Shown: piece after piece, positions 26,202 through 35,122 of the stretch
Numbering within the stretch: position 1 is the first letter of the stretch
How the letters are laid out: the number at the start of each line of letters is the position of its first letter
From: Bacteroidota bacterium
GTDB taxonomy: Bacteria; Bacteroidota; Bacteroidia; Bacteroidales; Lentimicrobiaceae
Length of the DNA stretch: 64,000 nt
Direction: 5' to 3'
Assembly (NCBI GenBank): GCA_023434665.1
Contig: JAEYSM010000009.1
Coordinates: forward strand, 87,993 to 151,992
Translations under genes and position numbers: made by a program
Notes under the pieces: model-generated
What the model was told of the DNA's origin: nothing
What the model saw: the letters and a program-made list of their open reading frames with translations, nothing else
Database searches by the model: none

Positions 26202-27893
26202 ATGCAACTAAGTGATAAATCGGGCCTTGTAAGAAAGTTGCTCATATACACTGCTTTGTTGGCAATTCCTTCTTTTCTTATTTTCTCTTCGTTAAATAGA
26301 ATCGAACAAAGAGAGGATATCTGGTATGGTGGGGGATATGATCCATCCTATGCCTATCTATATAATTCCTTAAATATGGCAACTTTCAGGTTGTCGGGGC
26401 ATATAGATCATCCCGGGACACCTATGCAGGTTATAGGTGGTGTTGTCCTTAGGATTGCATACACAATCAATCCCTTCGGAGGTGATTCAATAACCGATGC
26501 TGTTATATCACAGCCTGAATTTTATCTTAATATACTCAATAAGTCAGTGGCCTGGATGAGCGTAATTACTTTAATCGTCTTAGGATTATTCATTTTCAGA
26601 TTTACAAAAAACATTTGGTACGCAATACTCATACAAACTACTCCCCTTTTTTCAGAAATACTGCTTTATAATGGATTTTTAAGGATCTCACAGGAAGTGG
26701 TATTGATGATTGGTTCGATTACATTTGGTGCATTTTGCTTGTTCTGGCTTTTTCGGCAAGATCAAAAACCACCAAAATTTTTTTCTGATGGATTTGGAAT
26801 TATAACTGGTTTTGGATTAGCCTCAAAGATTATTTTCCTCCCATTGATGCTCATTCCTATGATTATTTCCGGCGGCAAGAAAAATCGTATCAGATATTTA
26901 AAAGCAAGCATACTAAGTTTTATATTTTTTACTATACCAATAATACCTGCTTACCACTCAATGGTATGGTGGATAGTCAGACTCTTCAGTCACTCTGGTA
27001 TATATGGATCAGGAGATACAACAATCATCAATACTACTACCTACTTTGCTGATCTAAAATCGATGATAATAGGAGAACCCTTACTATTAATTACCTTCTT
27101 ACTGACATTTATTTTCCTCATGGTACTTCTTATTGGAAAGATCACAGTAAAATATAAAGTAAGGGCCTTATCTCACGTAGATAGCAATAAATCATTCCTA
27201 CTCTTGCTGGCGATTTTTATAACCCAGGCAATTGGATTTATTGTTACAGCCAAACATCCAAAGACTTCCTACCTAATGCCATACTTATGTTTGTCCTCAG
27301 TTTCTATAATTGTGATGTTACATGTTTTCAGTGGATTGTTTAAAAAAGAGTTGGTCAGGCATTCAATCACTGCGATAATTGTTGTAACAATATCCGCCAT
27401 TTCTTTTATCAGAACTAAGCCACCACTTAAAACCATGTTTACAAATAACAATAACCAGGTATTTGAAACAGCATGGCAGGTTGCCCGGGAATTTGATAAT
27501 TCATCGTTTAATGATTCCAGACATGCAGTTATTGGGATTAATCCCGGCCCTTCTCCAATAGCAGCACACTTTTTTGCTAATGCATACAGCAGGATGCGTT
27601 ACGCTGATCAATTAACCACTTACTATCCACATTATTATATTTTCGACACTTATAGTGAACGTTTGGTTAACTGGTACAATAAACCAGTAACCTGGACATA
27701 CCTGACAATTAAATATGGCAGTAACATCAGCATTATTGGAGATTACGGTATGAGTGATTATATCTCGAAGAGCATTAAGAGTGAAACAAAATCTACAGCA
27801 AAAAATATTGCATCCCCGCTGGAATTAGAGGAACTCTGGTCTCACCAACATTTGGTTGCTGTTTGGAGAGTTAAGCCAACATCCTTAAATTAG
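26202..27893 (+). CDS. Polytopic membrane protein, probable GT-C-type glycosyltransferase
   Basis: A protein of 563 residues from ATG 26202; a GTG at 26193 opens the same frame but overlaps the previous stop. About 10-11 transmembrane helices. The first loop carries GGYDPSYAYLYNSLN, an acidic motif placed as in GT-C enzymes, followed by HIDHPGTPMQ, and the fourth to sixth helices contain FGLASKIIFLPLML. These features resemble GT39-like membrane transferases, but no named family is certain. It is translationally linked to the DUF2079 gene and 24 bp before the methyltransferase-GT2 gene. Unlike its two upstream neighbours it lacks the shared C-terminal module. Confidence 0.6.
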   Translation: MQLSDKSGLVRKLLIYTALLAIPSFLIFSSLNRIEQREDIWYGGGYDPSYAYLYNSLNMATFRLSGHIDHPGTPMQVIGGVVLRIAYTINPFGGDSITDAVISQPEFYLNILNKSVAWMSVITLIVLGLFIFRFTKNIWYAILIQTTPLFSEILLYNGFLRISQEVVLMIGSITFGAFCLFWLFRQDQKPPKFFSDGFGIITGFGLASKIIFLPLMLIPMIISGGKKNRIRYLKASILSFIFFTIPIIPAYHSMVWWIVRLFSHSGIYGSGDTTIINTTTYFADLKSMIIGEPLLLITFLLTFIFLMVLLIGKITVKYKVRALSHVDSNKSFLLLLAIFITQAIGFIVTAKHPKTSYLMPYLCLSSVSIIVMLHVFSGLFKKELVRHSITAIIVVTISAISFIRTKPPLKTMFTNNNNQVFETAWQVAREFDNSSFNDSRHAVIGINPGPSPIAAHFFANAYSRMRYADQLTTYYPHYYIFDTYSERLVNWYNKPVTWTYLTIKYGSNISIIGDYGMSDYISKSIKSETKSTAKNIASPLELEELWSHQHLVAVWRVKPTSLN

Positions 27894-27917
27894 AGCCTTT
27901 ATAACAACTTTCTCATC

Positions 27918-29360
27918 ATGTCAGAAAAAGACATTCAAACACATGCCCATAAAGAAACTGTAGCATCTCTTGACCGGATAGCTCCCAAAAGAGATCTATA
28001 TATCAGAAGGAGCCGCCATTACTATAATGATCTTAAAAGATTCTATCAATTTAATATTCCTGAAGGATCAAAGGTGCTGGAAATTGGATGTGGGACTGGC
28101 TTTCTACTAAATTCGGTTAATCCGTCCTATGGAGTGGGCATCGACATTTCTCCGGTAATGATTGAGATTGCACGTAAAAACTATCCTCATCTGATCTTTG
28201 AAACCCAAGATGCTGCTAATCTGTCATTGTCTGACATTTTCGACTATATAATAATCTCCGACACGCTTGGCTATCTGGAAGATATTCAAAAGGTATTTAG
28301 TTCTTTAAAGCATGTAACAGGACCTGATACCAGGATAATTATTAATTATCACAACTTTCTGTGGGAGCCTTTCCTTGTAATGGCTCAAAAGCTTAAACTA
28401 AAAATGCCCCACAAAAGGTTAAACTGGCTCAGCAGATCGGATGTGCTAAATCTTCTGGCGCTGGAGGGATTCGACGTTATAAAAACCGGGAAAAGATATT
28501 TACTACCACTTTATATTCCTGTTATTTCATGGTTTTTTAATAAGTATCTTGCTCATTTACCACTAATAAATAGTCTTTGTCTTATAGGGTACCTGATTGC
28601 CCGGCTACCTCGCAATATGACGGACGATAACAAAGGCCTTACCGTAAGTGTGATAGTTCCTGCCCGAAATGAAGAAGGAAATATAGAAGATGCAATAAAG
28701 CGAATTCCCGAAATGGGTAGTAACACTGAAATCATATTTGTTGAAGGAGGTTCCACCGATGACACTCTTAAAGAAATAAAGCGTGTTTGTGAGCAATGGT
28801 CTGAAAAAAGAGATGTTAAGTTTTATGTTCAAAAGGGCAAAGGAAAAGGAGATGCAGTTAGACTCGGGTTTGAGCGAGCAAGTGGTGACATACTGATGAT
28901 TCTGGATGCTGATCTTACCGTCCCACCCGAAGATCTTTCTAAATTTTTCAATGCTATTGCTACGGGCAAAGGTGAATATATAAACGGCTCACGCCTGGTT
29001 TATCCTATGGAGGATGAGGCAATGAGAACCTTAAACATCATGGGAAATAAATTTTTCTCAGTTATGTTCTCATGGCTACTCAATCAAAGAATTAAAGATA
29101 CTTTATGCGGTACAAAAGTAATTTCAGCCGAAAATTACAAGAAACTGATAGCCAATCGTTCATACTTTGGCAATTTTGATCCATTTGGTGATTTCGACCT
29201 CATCTTTGGTTCAGCAAAACTTAATTTAAAACTGATCGAGGTTCCGATAAGATATAAGGCAAGAAAGTATGGAGAAACCAATATTTCGCGTTTTTCGCAT
29301 GGTTGGTTGCTACTTAAAATGGTATTTTATGCCATGAATAAAATTAAATTCGTCTATTAA
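27918..29360 (+). CDS. Fusion of SAM-dependent methyltransferase and family-2 glycosyltransferase
   Basis: A 480-residue fusion. Residues about 45-150 are a class I SAM methyltransferase (VLEIGCGTGFLL motif I near residue 50, GVGIDISPVMIEIAR). A hydrophobic linker at about 200-230 (LPLYIPVISWFF..., INSLCLIGYLIARL) precedes a GT2 domain from residue 240 (VSVIVPARNEEGNI, ILDADLTVPPEDL, DTLCGTKVISAENY, F-G-D-F-D) of the dolichol/polyprenyl-phosphate mannosyl/glucosyltransferase type. Such GT2 enzymes charge polyprenyl phosphate with a sugar on the cytoplasmic side, giving the donor that GT-C proteins use, so it fits as the donor-maker for the three upstream genes. The methylation target is unknown. 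Confidence 0.85.
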   Translation: MSEKDIQTHAHKETVASLDRIAPKRDLYIRRSRHYYNDLKRFYQFNIPEGSKVLEIGCGTGFLLNSVNPSYGVGIDISPVMIEIARKNYPHLIFETQDAANLSLSDIFDYIIISDTLGYLEDIQKVFSSLKHVTGPDTRIIINYHNFLWEPFLVMAQKLKLKMPHKRLNWLSRSDVLNLLALEGFDVIKTGKRYLLPLYIPVISWFFNKYLAHLPLINSLCLIGYLIARLPRNMTDDNKGLTVSVIVPARNEEGNIEDAIKRIPEMGSNTEIIFVEGGSTDDTLKEIKRVCEQWSEKRDVKFYVQKGKGKGDAVRLGFERASGDILMILDADLTVPPEDLSKFFNAIATGKGEYINGSRLVYPMEDEAMRTLNIMGNKFFSVMFSWLLNQRIKDTLCGTKVISAENYKKLIANRSYFGNFDPFGDFDLIFGSAKLNLKLIEVPIRYKARKYGETNISRFSHGWLLLKMVFYAMNKIKFVY

Positions 29361-29464
29361 CAACTCCTACCAGTCTTTGATCAATAAGCTTGAATTCTTG
29401 CTTTTACATTATGATGGCCATCGCACTGACTTCAGTAGTATGCCTTAAGGCAAAAAGGAATCTT

Positions 29465-31366
29465 CTAATACGCTCTTTCGTTTCTTCCTTCAATATAATT
29501 AATGAAAGATTTATTAACCACTTTATTACCTCCAGGAGTTGGATAGTTTCCTGTAAAGTACCAATCACCTGTGTGCCCCGGTATGGCCTGGTGTAAATCT
29601 TCAATAGTCTGAAAAATAATCTGAACTTCAGCTTTACAATCGTGAGGTTTTACAAGCTCTGAAATCTTAGCGGAAATCTGAGTAGCGGTAAATGGTCGAT
29701 AAATTTCTTTAACATGATTAACTACTTGTTCTTTAGGCAGTTCCTCTTGTTCTTTACATTTTTGATAGACTTCATTTATAATATGAGTCTTATTGGTCTC
29801 CTTTAACAGTTCGATGGCTGCGTTGAATGCAATAAAATCTCCAAGTTTTGCCATATCAATTCCATAGCAATCAGGATATCTTATTTGAGGTGCTGAAGAT
29901 GCAATTACAATTTTTTTGGGTCCTAAACGATCTAGTATCCTGATGATACTTTTCCGTAAAGTAGTTCCTCTGACTATCGAATCATCCAAAACTACAAGAT
30001 TATCAACACCAGTATTGATTATACCATAAGTTACATCATACACGTGTGCAACCAAATCATCCCGGGCATTATCCTGAGTAATAAAGGTTCGCAGTTTGAT
30101 ATCCTTAACTGCCACTTTTTCAATCCGTGGTTTGAAGTTTAATATTTCTTCTATTAATGCAGGAGTTAGATTGGCTGATTCTTTAAGTAACTGGTCTTTT
30201 TTAATTTTATCGCAAAATACATCTAACTCTTTCATTAAACCATAAAATGCCGTAGCTGCAGTATTTGGAATATATGAGAAAACTGTATTTTTTATTTCGT
30301 GATTAACCGCTTCTAATATGGCAGGGGTTAACGCTTTTCCCAATTGTTTTCTTTCTTTATAAATATCAACATCGGTCCCCCGGCTGAAATATATCCTTTC
30401 AAACGAACAGGATTTCTTCTCGCCTGCATCCAGCACATTGTGTTTTTCTACTTTGCCGCTTTTTCGGATGATCAGCGCTTGTCCGGGTTCTATTTCCTTA
30501 ACTTTGTTAAAGTGAATATTTAATGCGGTTTGAATGACAGGCCTTTCAGAAGCTACAACAACCACTTCATCATCCTGATAATAAAAAGCAGGTCTTATAC
30601 CCATTGGATCGCGAAAAACAAAAGCATCACCATGCCCAAACATCCCTGCTATTGCATATCCACCATCCCAACTGGATGAAGCACTACGTAGGATTCCGGC
30701 CACATCCAGATTATCGGCTATTAAAGGAGTAATGTCAACTTTATTATAGCCTTCAGCTTTATAATGAGCATAAAGTCTCTCATTTTCCTCATCGAGAAAA
30801 TGACCTATTTTCTCAAGGATTGTAATTGTATCTGATGTTTGAACCGGATACTGTCCAAGACTGACAAGTCTGTTAAAAAGTTCATCAACATTTGTCATGT
30901 TAAAATTTCCTGCAAGCAACAGATTTCTGGTCATCCAGTTATTGGCACGATGAACAGGATGAAGATACTGAACTCCATTATGTCCGAATGTTCCATAACG
31001 CAAGTGACCTAAAAATAATTCGCCTGCAAAACCAGTCTTCAGCTTTAAATCATAAAGGTCGTTTATAAGTCCGGGGTATTCTTTTCTGTATTCATTAATT
31101 TCAGAATAGGCTGTCCTGAAAATATCGGCTATTGGAGTATTTGAATTAGACCTGTGCCTGCTAATATATTTCTGTCCTGGAATCGGATTTAACTTAATGC
31201 AGGCAATTCCTGCACCATCTTGTCCCCGGTTATGCTGTTTCTCCATTAGCAGATGAAGCTTATTTAAGCCCCAGGTGCTTGTATGATATTTTGCCTGATA
31301 ATGCTCAAGAGGTTTTAACAACCTGACCATAGCAATACCACATTCATGTTTAATCTGCTCGCTCAT
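29465..31366 (-). CDS. Amidophosphoribosyltransferase-like class II glutamine amidotransferase (long form)
   Basis: A 633-residue protein against about 470 in standard PurF. The N-terminal Ntn glutaminase begins with CGIAMVRL; C9 would be exposed by removal of an 8-residue propeptide. NRGQDGAGIA follows. The PRPP-binding loop VVLDDSIVRGTT and IVIASSAPQIRYPDCYGIDM form the phosphoribosyltransferase part. Extra length lies in the glutaminase domain, in an insertion between the domains (around PNTAATAFYGLMKEL), and at the C-terminus. It may make phosphoribosylamine for purine synthesis or be a paralogue with another acceptor; no other purine gene is nearby. It is convergent with the fusion gene. 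Confidence 0.75.
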   Translation of the reverse strand: MSEQIKHECGIAMVRLLKPLEHYQAKYHTSTWGLNKLHLLMEKQHNRGQDGAGIACIKLNPIPGQKYISRHRSNSNTPIADIFRTAYSEINEYRKEYPGLINDLYDLKLKTGFAGELFLGHLRYGTFGHNGVQYLHPVHRANNWMTRNLLLAGNFNMTNVDELFNRLVSLGQYPVQTSDTITILEKIGHFLDEENERLYAHYKAEGYNKVDITPLIADNLDVAGILRSASSSWDGGYAIAGMFGHGDAFVFRDPMGIRPAFYYQDDEVVVVASERPVIQTALNIHFNKVKEIEPGQALIIRKSGKVEKHNVLDAGEKKSCSFERIYFSRGTDVDIYKERKQLGKALTPAILEAVNHEIKNTVFSYIPNTAATAFYGLMKELDVFCDKIKKDQLLKESANLTPALIEEILNFKPRIEKVAVKDIKLRTFITQDNARDDLVAHVYDVTYGIINTGVDNLVVLDDSIVRGTTLRKSIIRILDRLGPKKIVIASSAPQIRYPDCYGIDMAKLGDFIAFNAAIELLKETNKTHIINEVYQKCKEQEELPKEQVVNHVKEIYRPFTATQISAKISELVKPHDCKAEVQIIFQTIEDLHQAIPGHTGDWYFTGNYPTPGGNKVVNKSFINYIEGRNERAY

Positions 31367-31445
31367 ATTTGCCCCTGATTATATAAGTATATATTTCTGC
31401 TATATTTGCTAAAGTTTCCTGGTTAAAAAAACCAGAAAAGAAGTG

Positions 31446-31453
31446 CAAAAGTA
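31446..31453 (-). promoter_or_regulatory. -7 box for the long PurF-like gene
   Basis: Read on the minus strand, TACTTTTG matches TAnnTTTG exactly, 80 bp upstream of the start. The predicted leader would contain a short hairpin (CTGGTT...AACCAG, 31419-31435). No -33 box is clear. Confidence 0.35.
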
Positions 31454-31519
31454 ATCATTTTCACGGGAATACAGTTCACACTTATTGGAATGTTATTAAT
31501 CTGATTAACAGAATGTTGC

Positions 31520-31975
31520 ATGGAAAATGTTAAGGTTAGATACGCATTAGTAGAAGATCAGGCTTTTATTGTAGAAAGTCAATTAAAGATGGCAATGGAG
31601 ACTGAAAGCCTTGTTCTTGAAAAACTTACAGTAACTCTTGGTGTTCAATCAGTCTTTGATGATCCATTGAAAGGATTCTATATTGTTGGTGAAATAAATG
31701 GTATTGTGGTATCCTGCCTTATGATAACACCAGAATGGAGTGATTGGCGCAACAACTGGATGTGGTGGATACAATCAGTATATGTAGTTCCAGAGATGAG
31801 AAAGTCAGGAATTTTCAACTTAATGTACAACTTTATCAAAGAATTAGTTTTAAATAACCCGGATGTTGCTGGAATCCGCCTTTATGTAGATAATACCAAT
31901 CTTCGGGCACGGGAAGTATATAATCGAATTGGAATGAGTGATGAACATTATCGTTTATTTGAATGGATGAAATGA
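31520..31975 (+). CDS. GNAT family N-acetyltransferase
   Basis: A 151-residue single-domain acetyltransferase. The acetyl-CoA-binding region shows the GNAT layout: beta strand SVYVVPEMRKSGIFNLMYNFI (degenerate R/Q-x-x-G-x-G/A), then GIRLYVDNTNLRAREVYNRIGM, the C-terminal N-x-x-A-x-x-x-Y-x-x-x-G-F/M motif. The substrate is unknown. It stands alone, divergent from the PurF-like gene, with ATG 31520 preceded by a GA-poor leader and no Shine-Dalgarno sequence. Confidence 0.88.
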   Translation: MENVKVRYALVEDQAFIVESQLKMAMETESLVLEKLTVTLGVQSVFDDPLKGFYIVGEINGIVVSCLMITPEWSDWRNNWMWWIQSVYVVPEMRKSGIFNLMYNFIKELVLNNPDVAGIRLYVDNTNLRAREVYNRIGMSDEHYRLFEWMK

Positions 31976-32032
31976 TTTGAAACATTTTTTACATTATAGA
32001 TGCAATTGGTCTATATTCACATCCATTTGATT

Positions 32033-32073
32033 ACAACATAGATTATTGATCCACAACAATAGATTAAAAATCC
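32033..32073. repeat. Two-copy direct repeat (20/21 bp) upstream of the DUF4476 gene
   Basis: Two adjacent copies, 32033-32052 and 32053-32073, share ACAACA(A)TAGATTA and end in ATCC. They sit 56-96 bp before the start at 32129, where a tandem operator would be expected. It could equally be a small slippage duplication. Confidence 0.4.
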
Positions 32074-32128
32074 AAATTCATGGAATTCTGAAAATTACAG
32101 TAATATTAACTTAGAAACCCAACTCCCA

Positions 32129-32908
32129 ATGAGAACAACTTTATCTTTTCTTTTAATACTTATGGGTCTTTCGATTTATGCTCAACCCGGATATCATAAT
32201 CGAAACTGCCGCACCGCTATGCCTGAAAACATGTTCAGACAAAGACATAAGGCTATAATGGCAGCAAGGTCAGAAAATCAAAGAGCTGAACTCGCAAAAA
32301 TACTGGCCCTTGATGAGTGTCTCAATTCTGCTCAAATAAAAGCCGTAGCCGATATACTCAAGAATGACTTCCATAAACTAGAATTTGCAAAAGAAGCATA
32401 CAGAAATACAGTCGATAAAGAAAATTTTTATGATGTTTTTGATTCATTTACACATTTTTCGACTGCCTTCATTTTGTATGATTTCATTCAGGAATTAAGG
32501 GCTACTGAATACCCGATTGATTATCTCCCTCCTAGTCAATATGAGGATCAAAACAATAACGGTGGATATCATCCTCATGGTGGAAATTATAATCAGGTTC
32601 CCGGTCAAGGTCCATGCCGTATATCTCAGAAAGAATTGTCAAACATGTTACAAACGATCAGAAATGAAAGTTTCGATAATACCAAGCTAACTCTCACAAA
32701 AAACATCCTGCGTTCTAATCCATGCTTCAGGACCGAGCAGGTTAAAGAAATAATTGCTTTGTTTTCATTCGATGACAGTAAGCTAGAGATAGCCAAGTAT
32801 GCATATGACTATACATATGACCAGGGCAATTATTATATGATTGCAGACTCCTTTTCGTTCAGTTCATCAAAAGAAGAACTAATGAAATTTCTACAATCCA
32901 AGAATTGA
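32129..32908 (+). CDS. Secreted protein with two DUF4476 domains
   Basis: A 259-residue protein with a signal peptide (MRTTLSFLLILMGLSIYAQ, cleavage after YAQ). It has two copies of the DUF4476 domain: about residues 33-125 (more diverged) and 165-258. The second has the diagnostic ESFDNTKL...LRSNPCFRTEQVKEIIALFSFDDSKLEIAKYAYDYTYDQGNYYMIADSFSF. A glycine/asparagine/histidine-rich linker of about 35 residues joins them. DUF4476 is found mostly in Bacteroidota exported proteins and has no known function. Cysteines occur at equivalent places in both copies, so a disulphide per domain is possible. Confidence 0.85.
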   Translation: MRTTLSFLLILMGLSIYAQPGYHNRNCRTAMPENMFRQRHKAIMAARSENQRAELAKILALDECLNSAQIKAVADILKNDFHKLEFAKEAYRNTVDKENFYDVFDSFTHFSTAFILYDFIQELRATEYPIDYLPPSQYEDQNNNGGYHPHGGNYNQVPGQGPCRISQKELSNMLQTIRNESFDNTKLTLTKNILRSNPCFRTEQVKEIIALFSFDDSKLEIAKYAYDYTYDQGNYYMIADSFSFSSSKEELMKFLQSKN

Positions 32909-32966
32909 TTTGTTTGTTTGATTCAATAAACAAATAAGTCGGATCGTTTTCCTTATACTTTCTTAA

Positions 32967-34106
32967 ATGAGAATAAGAATGTTCATTATCTTCTTTTCTA
33001 TTGTTTTGGTAGTTTACTTTTCTGTAAACTACTATATTTTTAACAGAGGATTAAAAGCTCTACCTGAGATTCACGAGTTCAGAAACTGGTTTGCTTTGAT
33101 CTTTTGGCTGATTGCGTCAACTTACATCTTTGGCAGGGTAGTTGAAAGGTTTTATATTTCTTTATTTACAGATGTACTAACATGGATCGGATCATTCTGG
33201 CTAGCGGCAATGCTTTACCTCTTCCTTATTATTTTATTCATTGATATAATAAGGCTTTCCGATTATTTCTTTCACTTTTTACCAACTTCATTCTATAACC
33301 AAAGTTTCAAATCAGGCCTAATGGCTATTATCGGCATTGTTGTTGCATTTATTGTAGTAATTGGACATCTCAATGCTGTAAGTCCTAAGATCAGAAAAAT
33401 GTCGGTTGACATTAATAAACAAGCAAATGGCCTTAAGGAAATAAAAATTGCAGTAGCTTCTGATATACATATGGGCACACTGATAGGACCCAGAAGAATG
33501 ACAAAATTTGTAGAGACAATTGAAAAAATAAAACCCGATCTGATACTTCTGGCAGGCGACATTGTGGATGAGGATCTTCAACCTGTAATCAGGCATGATA
33601 TGGGTGATGTTTTGATGAAACTTTCTGCACCCTTAGGTGTATTTGCAATAACCGGCAATCATGAATACATTGGGGGCGTAAAAGCGGCTGTAAGTTATCT
33701 TGAGAGCCATAATATCACCTTTTTAAGAGATACATCAATTAAGATTGCTGATGCTTTTTATGTAATAGGAAGAGAAGACCGGTCCAAAAGAGATCGCAAA
33801 GAAATTAAACAACTATTAAATGGTCAGGATAGAAGCTTACCTATCATTATGATGGATCATCAACCTTATGAACTTGATGAAGTAGTAAAAGCGGGTGTGG
33901 ATGTACAGTTTTCAGGGCATACTCATCATGGACAGCTTTGGCCTTTGAATTATATTACTGAAGCAATTTATGAGGTTAGTCAAGGTTATCTGAGGAAAGG
34001 CAATACCCATTTCTATGTTTCAAACGGATATGGATCCTGGGGGCCACCAGTACGCATTGGAAATCGGCCTGAAGTTGTAGAAGTTACATTGAAATTTCTG
34101 GATTGA
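32967..34106 (+). CDS. Membrane-anchored metallophosphoesterase (YkuE-like)
   Basis: A 379-residue protein. The first 135 residues hold about four transmembrane helices. The rest is a calcineurin-like phosphoesterase with the complete dimetal motif series SDIHMG, GDIVDED, GNHEYIGG, DHQP and GHTHHGQLWP. Related proteins are annotated as YkuE-type or LpxG-type phosphoesterases; the substrate (for example a UDP-diacylglucosamine or another phosphodiester) is not determined. The gene stands alone, 58 bp after the DUF4476 gene. Confidence 0.9.
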   Translation: MRIRMFIIFFSIVLVVYFSVNYYIFNRGLKALPEIHEFRNWFALIFWLIASTYIFGRVVERFYISLFTDVLTWIGSFWLAAMLYLFLIILFIDIIRLSDYFFHFLPTSFYNQSFKSGLMAIIGIVVAFIVVIGHLNAVSPKIRKMSVDINKQANGLKEIKIAVASDIHMGTLIGPRRMTKFVETIEKIKPDLILLAGDIVDEDLQPVIRHDMGDVLMKLSAPLGVFAITGNHEYIGGVKAAVSYLESHNITFLRDTSIKIADAFYVIGREDRSKRDRKEIKQLLNGQDRSLPIIMMDHQPYELDEVVKAGVDVQFSGHTHHGQLWPLNYITEAIYEVSQGYLRKGNTHFYVSNGYGSWGPPVRIGNRPEVVEVTLKFLD

Positions 34107-34343
34107 TCATTCAGATGTTTCTAATCTTTCCGTTTGCTCTTTTATAGCACTCCTATACTATTTTGCTTTTGAAAAACCTTTATTCTTTTCATTAAATTAT
34201 TAAGGAGCTATAATTTGCCTGCTGTAAAACAGGGAAACAAATACTCATACAGTTTGTTAGTTTTCTTGTATTTCAGAAATAATCCATTAAAGGATGAATA
34301 CTGGTGATATCTATTGAAGAAACCACTTTTGTAAATATAAAAT

Positions 34344-34349
34344 AAAGGA
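34344..34349 (+). promoter_or_regulatory. Shine-Dalgarno-like site before the peroxiredoxin
   Basis: AAAGGA lies 6 bp before ATG 34356. It is noted because most genes here have no recognisable Shine-Dalgarno sequence, and because it supports this start. Confidence 0.45.
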
Positions 34350-34355
34350 CCAAAT

Positions 34356-35012
34356 ATGGATACCAACCTTGAACAGGGAAAATCATCAATGCCAAGAATT
34401 GGTGATATAGCTCCCGACTTTGAAGCTAACACTACAATCGGACATCTTAAATTTTCAGAATTCGCAAAAGGAAGCTGGGTCGTAATGTTTTCGCATCCTG
34501 CTGATTTTACACCTGTCTGTACAACTGAGATGTCAGGATTTGCTGTTAGAGAAGAAGAATTTACCGCATTGAATTGCAAACTCATTGGACTTAGTATTGA
34601 TAGCGTCCATGCTCATCTTGCGTGGGTTCAAAATGTGCATAAAAATCTTGGGATATTAATGAAATTCCCAATTATTGCAGATATCGACATGAAAGTGGCC
34701 AGGCTGTATGGTATGATTCAACCCAACGAAAGTGAAACATCGGCTGTGAGGGCTGTATTTTTCATCGACCCTAACCGCAAAATAAAACTAATGATGTATT
34801 ATCCATTGAATGTCGGTCGTAATATGGATGAAATACTCAGGGTTCTTAAAGCTATGCAGGTCTCAGAAAAGCACAGTGTAGCACTTCCTTTAAATTGGCA
34901 GCCGGGAGATAAGGTTATTGTACCTCCTCCACGAACAGTAGAAGAAATGAAAGAAAGAGAGAAAAGTGACTATGAAATGGTCGACTTCTACCTAGCCAAG
35001 AGAACGGTTTAA
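34356..35012 (+). CDS. Peroxiredoxin (Prx6 / 1-Cys type)
   Basis: A 218-residue AhpC/TSA-family peroxidase. The peroxidatic cysteine is C55 in P-A-D-F-T-P-V-C-T-T-E. The C-terminal arm (LPLNWQPGDKVIVPPPRTVEEM) places it in the Prx6 group, which reduces hydrogen peroxide and organic peroxides. Only one other cysteine (about C76, in LNCKL) is seen and it is not in the usual resolving position, so a 1-Cys mechanism is likely. It is monocistronic, with a 249-bp upstream gap (34107-34355) in which I find no confident promoter. Confidence 0.93.
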   Translation: MDTNLEQGKSSMPRIGDIAPDFEANTTIGHLKFSEFAKGSWVVMFSHPADFTPVCTTEMSGFAVREEEFTALNCKLIGLSIDSVHAHLAWVQNVHKNLGILMKFPIIADIDMKVARLYGMIQPNESETSAVRAVFFIDPNRKIKLMMYYPLNVGRNMDEILRVLKAMQVSEKHSVALPLNWQPGDKVIVPPPRTVEEMKEREKSDYEMVDFYLAKRTV

Positions 35013-35062
35013 GCTTTATCAGCCTACCTGTCATTATAAAATACAGAATAACATAATATACA

Positions 35063-35107
35063 GAATAACGCCCTTACATGAAACTCAATTCATTAAGGGC
35101 GTTATTC
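35063..35107. terminator. Long hairpin between convergent peroxiredoxin and M14 peptidase genes
   Basis: A perfect 14-bp stem, 35063-35076 with 35094-35107 (GAATAACGCCCTTA and its complement), has a second 5-bp stem within its loop. No long T-run follows on either strand, so it may be a bidirectional terminator or an mRNA-end stabiliser. The left arm is preceded by a 12-bp direct repeat ATACAGAATAAC at 35041 and 35058. Confidence 0.6.
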
Positions 35108-35122
35108 ATTTGAGGTATATTC

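Noticed and set aside
29441..29452. 12-bp palindrome TGCCTTAAGGCA between convergent genes as a terminator
   Set aside because: The halves meet without a loop and no T-run follows on either strand; noted only as a palindrome.
34208..34585. 125-codon minus-strand frame covering the peroxiredoxin start
   Set aside because: Antisense to the conserved catalytic region of the peroxiredoxin; composition is that of a shadow frame.
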